In this document: positions 44,736-52,084 of the stretch, one piece after another
Layout of the letters: every line of letters starts with the position of its first letter
Position numbering within the stretch: the first letter of the stretch is position 1
NCBI RefSeq assembly: GCF_024746815.1
Contig: NZ_CP080528.1
Coordinates: forward strand, 372,001 to 436,000
Direction: 5' to 3'
Origin: Mesorhizobium sp. AR07
GTDB lineage: Bacteria > Pseudomonadota > Alphaproteobacteria > Rhizobiales > Rhizobiaceae
DNA length: 64,000 nt
Made by a program: the position numbers and the translations under genes
The notes under the pieces: generated by a model
What the model was told of the DNA's origin: nothing
The model's database searches: none
The model's input: only the letters and a program-made list of their open reading frames with translations

Positions 44736-45035
44736 ATGTTCACATTCAATATGACATCGCCGATGGAAATTATCCAAGGTGCCGCAGCACGGATGAAGCG
44801 GCGGCGGATCGATGCCGATCTTACCCAACGGGAGCTGGCTTCCAAGGCTGGAGTTTCCTACGGCTCGCTGAGAGTTTTCGAGGAGACCGGCAAGGCATCC
44901 TTCGAAGCTGTCGTGAAGCTCGCATTCGCCTTGGAGGCGGAAGCTGAATTCGAAGGTTTGTTTCCTTCACGTCCGCCGAAAACACTCGAAGACGTAATCG
45001 GGCGCCCGGCCAGGCAGAGGGTCCGCAAGAAATGA
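44736..45035 (+). CDS. hipB: HipB-like antitoxin, XRE family
   Basis: The 99-residue protein has an XRE helix-turn-helix (IIQGAAARMKRRRIDADLTQ, RELASKAGVSYGSLRVFEET-GKASFEAV). ATGA overlap with hipA at 45032-45035. A start at MEIIQ (44763) is possible; the 44736 ATG was kept. It would repress the promoter above and bind HipA. Confidence 0.85.
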   Translation: MFTFNMTSPMEIIQGAAARMKRRRIDADLTQRELASKAGVSYGSLRVFEETGKASFEAVVKLAFALEAEAEFEGLFPSRPPKTLEDVIGRPARQRVRKK

Positions 45036-46447
45036 AGTTCAGGCCAATCAGGGAAATGAAGGTAGTCCTGGATCTCGAAGGGAGCCAGCGAGAGCTAGGG
45101 ACGCTTGCGTGGAGCACCGATGAACGACGGGCTTACTTCGAGTACTCGGCTGAGTTCATAACTGCGCCGCTCTTGATTTCTCCATTCAATTTGGCTGCCA
45201 AGGCGGGTCTTATTGCAGCCAAGCTCGATCCGTTCGATGGGCTGCATGGCTTGTTTAACGACAGCCTTCCAGATGGATGGGGACGCCTTTTGCTGGATCG
45301 CCGCCTTCAAAAGGCTGGCGTCGACTATCACATGCTCACACCCTTGGACCGCCTTTCCGCGGTGGGAACGACGGGAATGGGCGCGTTGGCCTACATTCCT
45401 GAACTGCCTGGCGAAGAGCCGGCTGCAGGGGACCTAGACTGGTTCGTTGAACAGGTGGAGCTTGTCCAGAACGAGATGGACACTGCTGATATCGATGCCT
45501 TGCAGGGTGCCCAAGGCGGTTCCGCAGGGGCGCGTCCAAAGATCATGATCGGCTTGAACCCGGATCAGAATACCTTCGTGATTGACTACGGCCATGAATT
45601 GAAGCCCGGGTTTGATCGCTGGATGGTGAAATCGCGAAGTTCCGACGATCCAGCGGACATCGGCGTCGAGGAGCAAGCATATGCTCTCATGGCGCGCGAG
45701 GCCGGGCTGGCGATGGCCGAGACACGGATATTGCAGACGAAGAAGGGCAATCGTCTGTTCGCAACAAAGAGATTTGATCGCACGCCCGAGGGACGGCTGC
45801 ACATGCATACCGCCAGCGGCCTCTTGTATGCGAGCCATCGCGAAGCCTCCCTGGACTACGCCGCCCTTCACAAGCTCACGCACATGATGACGAGAGACAG
45901 CGCGGAGGTCCTCCGCATGTTCGGTCACATGGCATTCAATGTGCACGCGCGGAACCGGGACGACCATTCGAAGAACCATGCATTCCTGATGGGACCGAAT
46001 GGGCGGTGGAAACTCTCTCCGGCGTACGATCTGACTTTCTCGGCAGGCCCCGGAGGACAGCACAGCGCATCGATCGCGGGGGAAGGATTGAACCCAGGAC
46101 GACAGCATCTGATTGCCGTCGCCAAAGGCGCTTCCATTTCCGAACAAGAAGCGTTGAACGTGATCGAACGCATCCGCTCTGCTGTCGATCGCTGGCCACG
46201 GTTCGCGGACGAAGCAGGTCTATCCAAAGCACGAACCAATGAACTTGATCTGATCCTGAATGGACGGAGGCCGCAGCCTGCACAGGCGCTACGTTGGGAC
46301 ACATCCCCCGACAGCCTGGCTGTTTCCGAGCCCCTTCCGAAAAGCAACCCCGAAGCGGCCTTGGCAATCCTGGATCGCGCACCGGACATCGCGCCAGATT
46401 CAGGAGACGAGCTTGAGGAAGGAAGCTCAGCTAGTTCTAAAATGTGA
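45032..46447 (+). CDS. hipA: HipA-like kinase toxin, second copy
   Basis: The 471-residue protein has the HipA N-subdomain (VVLDLEGSQRELGTLAW, GLHGLFNDSLPDGWGRLLLD) and the kinase core. Catalytic Asp310 and Asn315 are in RNRDDHSKN, with Asp333 in SPAYDLT. The ARPKIMIGL block (167-175) replaces the usual phosphate loop. The gene is intact and ends about 70 bp before the right inverted repeat of the transposon. Confidence 0.9.
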   Translation: MKFRPIREMKVVLDLEGSQRELGTLAWSTDERRAYFEYSAEFITAPLLISPFNLAAKAGLIAAKLDPFDGLHGLFNDSLPDGWGRLLLDRRLQKAGVDYHMLTPLDRLSAVGTTGMGALAYIPELPGEEPAAGDLDWFVEQVELVQNEMDTADIDALQGAQGGSAGARPKIMIGLNPDQNTFVIDYGHELKPGFDRWMVKSRSSDDPADIGVEEQAYALMAREAGLAMAETRILQTKKGNRLFATKRFDRTPEGRLHMHTASGLLYASHREASLDYAALHKLTHMMTRDSAEVLRMFGHMAFNVHARNRDDHSKNHAFLMGPNGRWKLSPAYDLTFSAGPGGQHSASIAGEGLNPGRQHLIAVAKGASISEQEALNVIERIRSAVDRWPRFADEAGLSKARTNELDLILNGRRPQPAQALRWDTSPDSLAVSEPLPKSNPEAALAILDRAPDIAPDSGDELEEGSSASSKM

Positions 46448-46518
46448 GGACGACAAAAGGGCCTCCCAGCACGCGCGACCAACGCGGATACCAGACCATC
46501 CCGATTTCCGCAGGTCGG

Positions 46519-46535
46519 CGAGTCAACTTATGGGT
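46519..46535. repeat. Right inverted repeat of the tniB-tniQ element
   Basis: CGAGTCAACTTATGGGT, the exact inverse of 37947-37963. Confidence 0.7.
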
Positions 46536-46671
46536 CACGGGACATGCGACAGTTGCCCCAGTTAGAGATGCGACACTTCCCGCTTCCGAGGCTGGTCAAC
46601 ATGAAGCTGGAAAGGAAGGCTGGCGACTTCACAGAGCCTGGCGTGAGACCGGGCCCATTTGCGGAGCCGTC

Positions 46672-47052
46672 ATGCCTTTGGTCACCTTGTCGCAAAGAGA
46701 GCTGCATCGTCTCGAAGCCATCCAGAAGATCCGCGACCGACGGCTGACCGTCGTCCAGGCGGCGGAACTCCTTCACCTCAGTCGCAGTCAGGTTCATCGA
46801 CTGTTGCAGGTCTATGCCCTGGACGGCGCCGGCGGGCTGGCGTCCAAGAAGCGCGGCCGGCCGAACAATCGACGCCATGATGAGGACTTCCGCAACACCG
46901 CATTGGATCTGGTGCGCGATCGCTACCGGGATTTCGGCCCGACGCTTGCCCGCGAGAAACTGCTTGAGTGGCATCAGCACGACCCCTGCCCCGCCTGCGG
47001 CGGCTTCAGGCGTGAAAGAGGTCGAAACCGGTTGTCCGGACGAACATCCTGA
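46672..47052 (+). pseudogene. ISNCY-family transposase, N-terminal part
   Basis: MPLVTLSQRELHRLEAIQKI, then VVQAAELLHLSRSQVHRLLQ, LASKKRGRPNNRRHDEDFRN and YRDFGPTLAREKLLEWHQ match the helix-turn-helix part of ISNCY (ISDol1/IS1202-like) transposases. Homology ends after about 100 codons; the rest of the frame is unrelated. The catalytic domain is missing. Confidence 0.7.
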
Positions 47053-47508
47053 CCCCGATGAGCCGCTGATGTCCAAGACATTTGCTGCGTCGCGACCATT
47101 GCAGCAGCAGCCCGCAGCCTCCCACATGATCTTCAAACCCCTCCCGGTCTCCACCTTTCCGGATCGCTCGTGCGACGGCCGTGCGGGGCATCGTGATATC
47201 CTGCCGATCTTTCGCCTGCTGTTGTCAAAGACTGCCTGCCGTCATCCAGATCCCCCTTCCCCAGCCGCAAGCCTTAGGCGCGAGCGGCATGCGGATTTCT
47301 GGTCATGGCTTGGTGTTCGGTCTTTGCAGGCATTCCCGTTGATGGATCTGTCCGGAATTAGCGACGGTTGTTCTGGCCAACGCTGCTGTCTTGTCCCGTT
47401 CCTGCCCGCTCCTTCGCTGCGCTCCCGAGTTGGGGACAAGCCATCTTAGGCGCCGGCCCCTTTGGAACCGTCCTCCGGGACACAAACCATCAACCAAAGG
47501 AAAAGACC
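47053..47508. other. Intergenic, no recognisable gene
   Basis: GC-rich DNA with short frames on both strands, none convincing. The last 20 bases (CAACCAAAGGAAAAGACC) are the ribosome binding region of the next gene. Confidence 0.4.
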
Positions 47509-47736
47509 ATGACAGACACTAACAACACCAAGACCAAGAAGACCGAGTCGAAATCCCCGATGTACCTCGCCTATACGGTGCGGGATGCCAAGGAAGAAGG
47601 CCAGAAGGGCTTCTGGACACGCATCGGTGCATTCTTCGCCCACGAAGATGGCGAAGGCGGCACGCTCCTCCTCGAGGCCCTGCCCCTGGACGGACGCGTC
47701 GTGCTGCGCGCCCCCAAAGTCGAAGAAGACAAGTAG
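47509..47736 (+). CDS. Small conserved plasmid/ICE protein
   Basis: The 75-residue protein MTDTNNTKTKKTESKSPMYL, then AYTVRDAKEEGQKGFWTRIG and LLEALPLDGRVVLRAPK, resembles small proteins that accompany DUF736 genes in rhizobial plasmids. The N-terminal 17 residues are disordered and charged; the rest should be beta. AAAGG is seven bases before the ATG. Function unknown. Confidence 0.7.
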   Translation: MTDTNNTKTKKTESKSPMYLAYTVRDAKEEGQKGFWTRIGAFFAHEDGEGGTLLLEALPLDGRVVLRAPKVEEDK

Positions 47737-47745
47737 GAGGCGGAC

Positions 47746-48102
47746 ATGCAGCTCTTGACTCAAGATCTGCGGGACAAGCTGCTGGCGAATGGTCGCCAGC
47801 AGCAGCCTCTCCGCGGTACCAGCGACGAGATCGATTTCGTGCCCGTCGTCAAACTGTTCACGCCTGACGCCGGCGCGACCTGGCTCCTCACGGAGATGGA
47901 TCCGGATGATCCCGACATCGCCTTCGGCTTATGTGATCTCGGGGTCGGCAGCCCCGAACTCGGCAGCGTCAGCCTTGCGGAGCTCGCCGCGGTGCGCGGC
48001 AGACTCGGATTGCCGGTCGAGCGTGACCTGCACTTCCAGCCAAACCGCACGTTATCGGCCTATGCCGACATCGCGCAGCGTGATGGTGCCACCCGCACCT
48101 GA
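47746..48102 (+). CDS. DUF2958 family protein
   Basis: The 118-residue protein MQLLTQDLRDKLLANGRQQQ, then DFVPVVKLFTPDAGATWLLT and FGLCDLGVGSPELGSVSLAE, LPVERDLHFQPNRTLSAY, is a typical DUF2958 protein from plasmids and ICEs. It starts nine bases after the previous stop, so the two form an operon. A strong hairpin follows the stop. Function unknown. Confidence 0.9.
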   Translation: MQLLTQDLRDKLLANGRQQQPLRGTSDEIDFVPVVKLFTPDAGATWLLTEMDPDDPDIAFGLCDLGVGSPELGSVSLAELAAVRGRLGLPVERDLHFQPNRTLSAYADIAQRDGATRT

Positions 48103-48108
48103 CTGCCA

Positions 48109-48136
48109 CCGAACCCCGGTTCCAGCCGGGGTTCGG
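48109..48136 (+). terminator. Terminator-like hairpin after DUF2958
   Basis: CCGAACCCCGG, loop TTCCAG, CCGGGGTTCGG: a perfect 11-bp stem just after the stop codon. A pure T run is missing. Confidence 0.65.
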
Positions 48137-48795
48137 CTTACTCTGTGACAGGCGTCAGTTGAGCCCAGCTTTCGGCTTAGAAAATCGCCACGAACATACG
48201 CCACGGCGGTGTTACCGATTGAAGCATAACTGAATTGTTCCTTGAGCCCTTCGATGCCGCTCAACGGCTGGCATTCCTGGTCAGATATGAGGTTTGTCTG
48301 ACCATCATCGACCATCTTGGACGAGATAGTTCCTTTGGTGCTTTGAGGGCTGCTTTTCGCCTCATACGGCTGTGGGCGACATGTCCCCTCTGCATCGCGG
48401 TCCTCGCCCGGGTTGCAAGCAGGACGTGGTCCCGGCGCCGCGGCGGGAGGCGCTTTGGCCGGCGGTATCGGCGCGGTTTCACTTGTGGTCTCAAATTTCT
48501 GTTGGGGGGATGAAGTAGCCGAGCAGCTGAAGCGCCAGCTTGGCTTTGCCTGTCGTTCCTGCCGTCAGATATCCAGTGACGGATCGGCCAGTGGGCGTGA
48601 GGGCTTGTAGGTCCGCAGTTTTTCCAGGCGTTCCCCTTGCCTGCAAAACGAGCGGTCAGAACTCAGCATCGCGTTAGCTGCGGCAAATTCGGCATTCTCG
48701 TCTTTGGCGTTGTCGGCGCCGAACTTTGCGAACTGGTCCAGGCACTCGCCGGCGTGGATGACGATGTCCTGGGGTCGCGCACCTTTCTGTTTCTC
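48137..48795. other. Long intergenic stretch without a recognisable gene
   Basis: Open frames on both strands (48235-48513, 48637-48870) lack family features and ribosome binding sites. The region lies between the DUF2958 operon and the 3' end of the XRE regulator. Confidence 0.4.
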
Positions 48796-49167
48796 TCAGC
48801 CCGACAGCTTCTGCGACCGGGTCTGCCGCGCTACACGCCGGGTAGCTTCATCTTTTTTCCGGATGGCTGAGGTCAACTCGTCATAGTCGACGCCGCGCTT
48901 CTTCAGCGCCCTGCGCGCATCGTCGATCTCGAAGCCCAACAACTCGAATACGGTCATATTGAGCTTGGAAGCGATACGCTCCATTGTCTTAAGGGTCGGA
49001 TTTCCGATACCGCGCAGCATCGTGTAGTAGGTCCCTCGCGCCAAACCCGTCTTGGGGAGGAAGGCTTCCATTCCGCCATTCTCGATCTCAAGCTGCTGGA
49101 GGCGCAGCGCCAGCATTTCATTGAGGATGGAATGATCGACCGGCTGAGGCTTGCGGACGGGCGACAT
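48796..49167 (-). CDS. XRE-family transcriptional regulator
   Basis: From MSPVRKPQPVDHS the protein has 123 residues. The helix-turn-helix is EAFLPKTGLARGTYYTMLRG-IGNPTLKTMERIASKLNM, followed by TVFELLGF. The C-terminus is basic (RKKDEATRRVARQTRSQ). A GTG nine codons upstream (49194) is an alternative start. It stands alone, faces away from the mobilisation genes, and its upstream region shares the motif CAATACCGCAA with the parA-mobC region. A regulator of transfer is likely (inference). Confidence 0.85.
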   Translation of the reverse strand: MSPVRKPQPVDHSILNEMLALRLQQLEIENGGMEAFLPKTGLARGTYYTMLRGIGNPTLKTMERIASKLNMTVFELLGFEIDDARRALKKRGVDYDELTSAIRKKDEATRRVARQTRSQKLSG

Positions 49168-49213
49168 GAAATCGATGAACTCCAGATGAGGCACCTGCGC
49201 CTGCGGAGACCAT

Positions 49214-49267
49214 CAATACCGCAATGAGGTTATCTTGTATATGAATGTTCTTATATATTGAATATTC
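49214..49267 (-). promoter_or_regulatory. Promoter/operator region of the XRE regulator
   Basis: CAATACCGCAA lies at 49214-49224. Two partly symmetric octamers, GAATGTTC (49243-49250) and GAATATTC (49260-49267), are 17 bp apart in AT-rich DNA. This layout fits an autoregulated XRE gene. Confidence 0.4.
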
Positions 49268-49325
49268 TCTGAAGGCACGGCGTGTCGGATCTAACCTCCT
49301 AAAGCGTCGTCGCGCGCAGACATTT

Positions 49326-49359
49326 CCTATACGGGCCGGCTCGAGCCGGCCCGTATAGG
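49326..49359. repeat. 34-bp perfect palindrome
   Basis: The half-site CCTATACGGGCCGGCTC is followed directly by its exact reverse complement, with no loop bases. The centre is CTCGAG. It could form a cruciform or bind a dimeric protein; with no loop it is not a classic terminator. Confidence 0.9.
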
Positions 49360-49982
49360 TGGTGCGAGGGACTTTGGCTTCCCACTTGATGAACGACCGT
49401 GGACTCGGGCCTTACGTTGCCAGTGACCACATACGAGATAATGTACGGACTGAGTTTCGGCCCAAGCGCTCCCATTTTCTGTTGGCTGATGCCGATGCCG
49501 TTAGGCCCCGCGCGACGCCGCCGGCCGCAAAATGGAAGGACCGCCCGATACTAAGTAGGAACAACCGCAAGCCTATGCATGAGCCAACGTTGCCGTTCGC
49601 CACTAAAACCGATAAGCCTGCTGGCGATAGAATGGACCTTCCTGCTCCTCTCCGGTTCTGGCTGCGCACGGCGAGCGCTTTCTGGGGGTGTTGAGTTGGA
49701 GCGGCACATCGTCCCCTGGGCGACGGCTCCAAGGCTATTTGTCCAAAGAGTATCTCTGCATGGCGGGCGGCATCTGGACGTCAAGCCGGTCCGGACGCCC
49801 TTTTTCTCGGATGCCTTTTAGCGGCTTGCCGTTCGAATTCGTACTCGCGTGAGGCCTGTTGCCCTGTCTCACCGCTGTTTAAGCGGCTGTCCAGCCGCGC
49901 GAGCGGCCGAAGCGTAGCGGAGCCAGCCCGCAGCCGGACAGCGCTCCCAAATAGCGCTGCAGGTACGGCGGAGGGCTGGTGG
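49360..49982. other. No recognisable gene
   Basis: Several short frames on both strands (49412-49732 minus, 49551-49784 minus, 49579-49821 plus) are not convincing. The end is rich in short inverted repeats (for example AGCGGCTGTCC and GGACAGCGCT). Confidence 0.4.
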
Positions 49983-50414
49983 TCAGGCGTCGTGCGAGGG
50001 CGGGAGACGTCCAATGCGTTTCAGGTAGTCGTGGAGAACACGATCGATGATGCGTAGAGGATGCGTGCGCTCCTCCGCGGCGATCTGCCTGAGGACCAGA
50101 TCGATGGCGTCGGGCAAGCGAAGTGCATAGGGGCGCGACGAACTGCGTTCGCCATAGGCATCGAACGGCTTGCGCGGATTTTCCCTCTTCGGTTTGGCCG
50201 GCGGTGCCGACTTAGGCGCCTCGATCTTGTTGGGCAGGGTTGCGTGAGGAGTTTGCGGGGCAGCGGAGGTTGACGCCTGCGTTGTCGGTTGATCGTCGTA
50301 ATGCGGTGTGATGACGACGGGCTTGGCCCCGGGCGGCGGATCAGACGAGATCCGCTGGGCGCGAAAGGCGTCGCGTGGCAGGGCAGGACGGGGCGGTTTG
50401 GCGGTTTCGTTCAT
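49983..50414 (-). CDS. ParA partner protein, proline-rich with C-terminal DNA-binding-like domain
   Basis: The 143-residue protein has a long disordered Pro/Ala-rich N-terminus (AKPPRPALPRDAF, SAAPQTPHATLPNKIEAPKS). A compact C-terminal part follows: GERSSSRPYALRLPDAIDLV, LRQIAAEERTHPLRIIDRVL, HDYLKRIGR, which looks like a ribbon-helix-helix. Its ATG overlaps the stop of the ParA gene by four bases. This gene order resembles virC1-virC2 of Agrobacterium, where VirC2 is a ribbon-helix-helix protein. The family match itself was not verified. Confidence 0.65.
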   Translation of the reverse strand: MNETAKPPRPALPRDAFRAQRISSDPPPGAKPVVITPHYDDQPTTQASTSAAPQTPHATLPNKIEAPKSAPPAKPKRENPRKPFDAYGERSSSRPYALRLPDAIDLVLRQIAAEERTHPLRIIDRVLHDYLKRIGRLPPSHDA

Positions 50415-51112
50415 GCGGCATTGTCGCCGTTATTGACGCCCTGGCTCGCCGCGAGCAATTCGCGGACGACCTGGTCGGCATTGTAGCGGGCCTTGCGGAT
50501 CGACTCATCCGTGTCGCTCATCTGGTAGAGTGTACCGTGGCCGCTGGTCATCGTTCGATAGGTGACGCGCCGATAGAGCGCGTTGGCGCAGATGGGCACC
50601 TGCTCGGCGTTGAGATAGGCGAGGACTTCGCGCAGCGGCCTGGTGTTGCGGTCGAGACTGTCATATTCGTTGAAGAGAACGCGGTACTGGGTCATGGGGA
50701 GATTGGCTGCGCGGGCATGCTGCTCGAGGTTGCGGATGGCGCGCACGACCTGCGATGCATCGAAGGTGTGAACCCTACAGGGCAGGACGACGAGGTCGGC
50801 GCGCAGCGCCGAATGGGTGAGCACCGGTCCGTAATAGCCCGGCGTGTCGATGACGACGACGTCATGGCTGTCAAGGCGCTCGAGCGCTTGTGCGAGGCTC
50901 TGTTCATCCGGCGCGCGCACGAGATCGATCCCTTTCGGACTGAGATCCCGCGCGACCGAAGATGCATGCCATTGGTAGGCGGAGCCCTGGGGATCCGCGT
51001 CGACGATGGCGACGGAATAGTCGTGATTGGCGAACTCGCCGGCAAGGATAATGGCGACGGTGGTTTTCCCGGAGCCTCCTTTTGGGTTTGCGATGGCGAA
51101 GATGCTCGGCAT
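50411..51112 (-). CDS. ParA/VirC1-like ATPase
   Basis: From MPSIFAIANPKGGSGKTTVA the protein has 233 residues. The deviant Walker A is KGGSGKTT; the A' and switch motifs are VDADPQGSAYQWHASS and VVVIDTPGYYGPVLTHSALR. The C-terminal part (RVLFNEYDSLDRNTRPLREV) is of the short ParA type. Such ATPases either partition DNA or, like VirC1, recruit the relaxosome to the secretion channel. GAGGAG precedes the ATG at 51112; the longer frame to 51157 was rejected. Confidence 0.9.
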   Translation of the reverse strand: MPSIFAIANPKGGSGKTTVAIILAGEFANHDYSVAIVDADPQGSAYQWHASSVARDLSPKGIDLVRAPDEQSLAQALERLDSHDVVVIDTPGYYGPVLTHSALRADLVVLPCRVHTFDASQVVRAIRNLEQHARAANLPMTQYRVLFNEYDSLDRNTRPLREVLAYLNAEQVPICANALYRRVTYRTMTSGHGTLYQMSDTDESIRKARYNADQVVRELLAASQGVNNGDNAA

Positions 51113-51229
51113 GAAAGGCTCCTCGTGGCGCCGCGATCGCGACAGCGAAATAACCAAAACAATATATTAGATATTACGAGGTCGGAAATCGTGCAAGTCG
51201 TTGTTCGCGCGGTCCTCCAATGAGAGAAT

Positions 51230-51431
51230 GCGGCAGTGCTGTGTTTCGGCAAAGCGGCAATACCGCAAGGCACGTTTGCTCCAAGGCGGCAATGACACTT
51301 CCGGGTAATGCTGTAACTCGCGTTTCGCGACATACGGCAATCTTGGAGGAGAACAATCCCGCTCCCTGAGGCATAGCGGGGGTCCTGACAGGTGTATTCA
51401 TATCAAAAGGCGTCACATCAGTATTGCGGTA
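51230..51431. repeat. Repeated CGGCAAT-type sites between parA and mobC
   Basis: GCGGCAGT (51230), GCGGCAAT (51254 and 51286), ACGGCAAT (51334) and the inverse ATTGCGGT (51423-51430). The site at 51258-51268 also reads CAATACCGCAA, as in the XRE promoter. Candidate operators for divergent parA and mobC promoters. Confidence 0.45.
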
Positions 51432-51557
51432 ACAACGGGTGGGGATAGCGCTATGGGGCGGATCGCGGCACAGCGCAGGTGGGCACGGCAGGGCATGGGG
51501 CGGCTGCTCTCCTTGGGCCATTTGAGTTCATTATAATAGATATTTGTTGACAAGATA

Positions 51558-51578
51558 CCGGTTTGTGGGCCAAACCGG
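51558..51578. other. Candidate origin of transfer (oriT) hairpin
   Basis: CCGGTTTG, loop TGGGC, CAAACCGG: a perfect 8-bp inverted repeat 90 bp upstream of the mobC-relaxase operon, the usual place for an oriT. AT-rich sequence (TTATAATAGATATTTGTTG) lies just before it. No known nick site sequence was confirmed. Confidence 0.4.
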
Positions 51579-51667
51579 GGAGGCTGCTGGACGCAGCCAG
51601 GGCGCTGACGCGCGTTGCCTGCCGGCGAAGCTTGAGCCCGTCGGCCGAGAAGAGAAGGGAGGACGCT

Positions 51668-52084
51668 GTGGCCAGTTCCGCTGCAATGCCGAGACGCAAA
51701 CCAAGGCTCCGCACGGAGCTGTCGGAGCTGGATGAGCGGCGCCTTCAGGAGGCAGTGGCACTGTTCGGCTTGCCGAAGGCCGAGGTCGTACGACGGTTGA
51801 TCCGGGCGTCGGTTCAGGCCGGCCCCGCACTTTCTGCCGAGAACACTGTGGTCATCGTGGATCTCGCCTACCAAGTCCGGATGGTTGGGCGCAATCTCTC
51901 CCAGGTCTTGAAGGCGATCCACCGTGGCCAGGCCGTGCGCATCGAGGACACGGAGGCCGTGTGGCGCGGCTTGTACGAGGTGATCGCGACGATCAATGAA
52001 GAGCTCACCGAGATGACCGTCGCCTATGGCTCCAAGCTTCGACGTGTTGCGAAGCTTACACTGTCGGAGGAAGTCCGCTCTTGA
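51668..52084 (+). CDS. mobC: MobC-like relaxosome accessory protein
   Basis: The GTG at 51668 follows GGGAGG and gives 138 residues. A ribbon-helix-helix start (PRRKPRLRTELSELDERRLQ, EAVALFGLPKAEVVRRLIRA) is followed by the MobC block VRMVGRNLSQVLKAIHRGQA. MobC proteins open oriT for the relaxase. The stop overlaps the TTG start of the relaxase gene, so the two are coupled. The longer frame from 51563 was rejected because it enters the oriT candidate. Confidence 0.82.
   Translation: MASSAAMPRRKPRLRTELSELDERRLQEAVALFGLPKAEVVRRLIRASVQAGPALSAENTVVIVDLAYQVRMVGRNLSQVLKAIHRGQAVRIEDTEAVWRGLYEVIATINEELTEMTVAYGSKLRRVAKLTLSEEVRS

Larger units (their letters stand above)
37914..46560. mobile_element. 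Probable Tn7/Tn5053-like element (tniB-tniQ) with toxin-antitoxin cargo
   Basis: A 17-bp perfect inverted repeat (37947-37963 and 46519-46535) brackets tniB, tniQ and the higBA, GNAT and hipBA genes. The left end has a second CATAAGTTG 20 bp further out (37930-37938). The right end has TGTCGCAT-type repeats further out. Repeated sites at each end are typical of TnsB-type transposons. No TniA/TnsB (DDE) gene is present. An ISNCY remnant begins just outside the right end, so part of the right-end sequence may belong to it. Exact ends are unknown. Confidence 0.5.
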
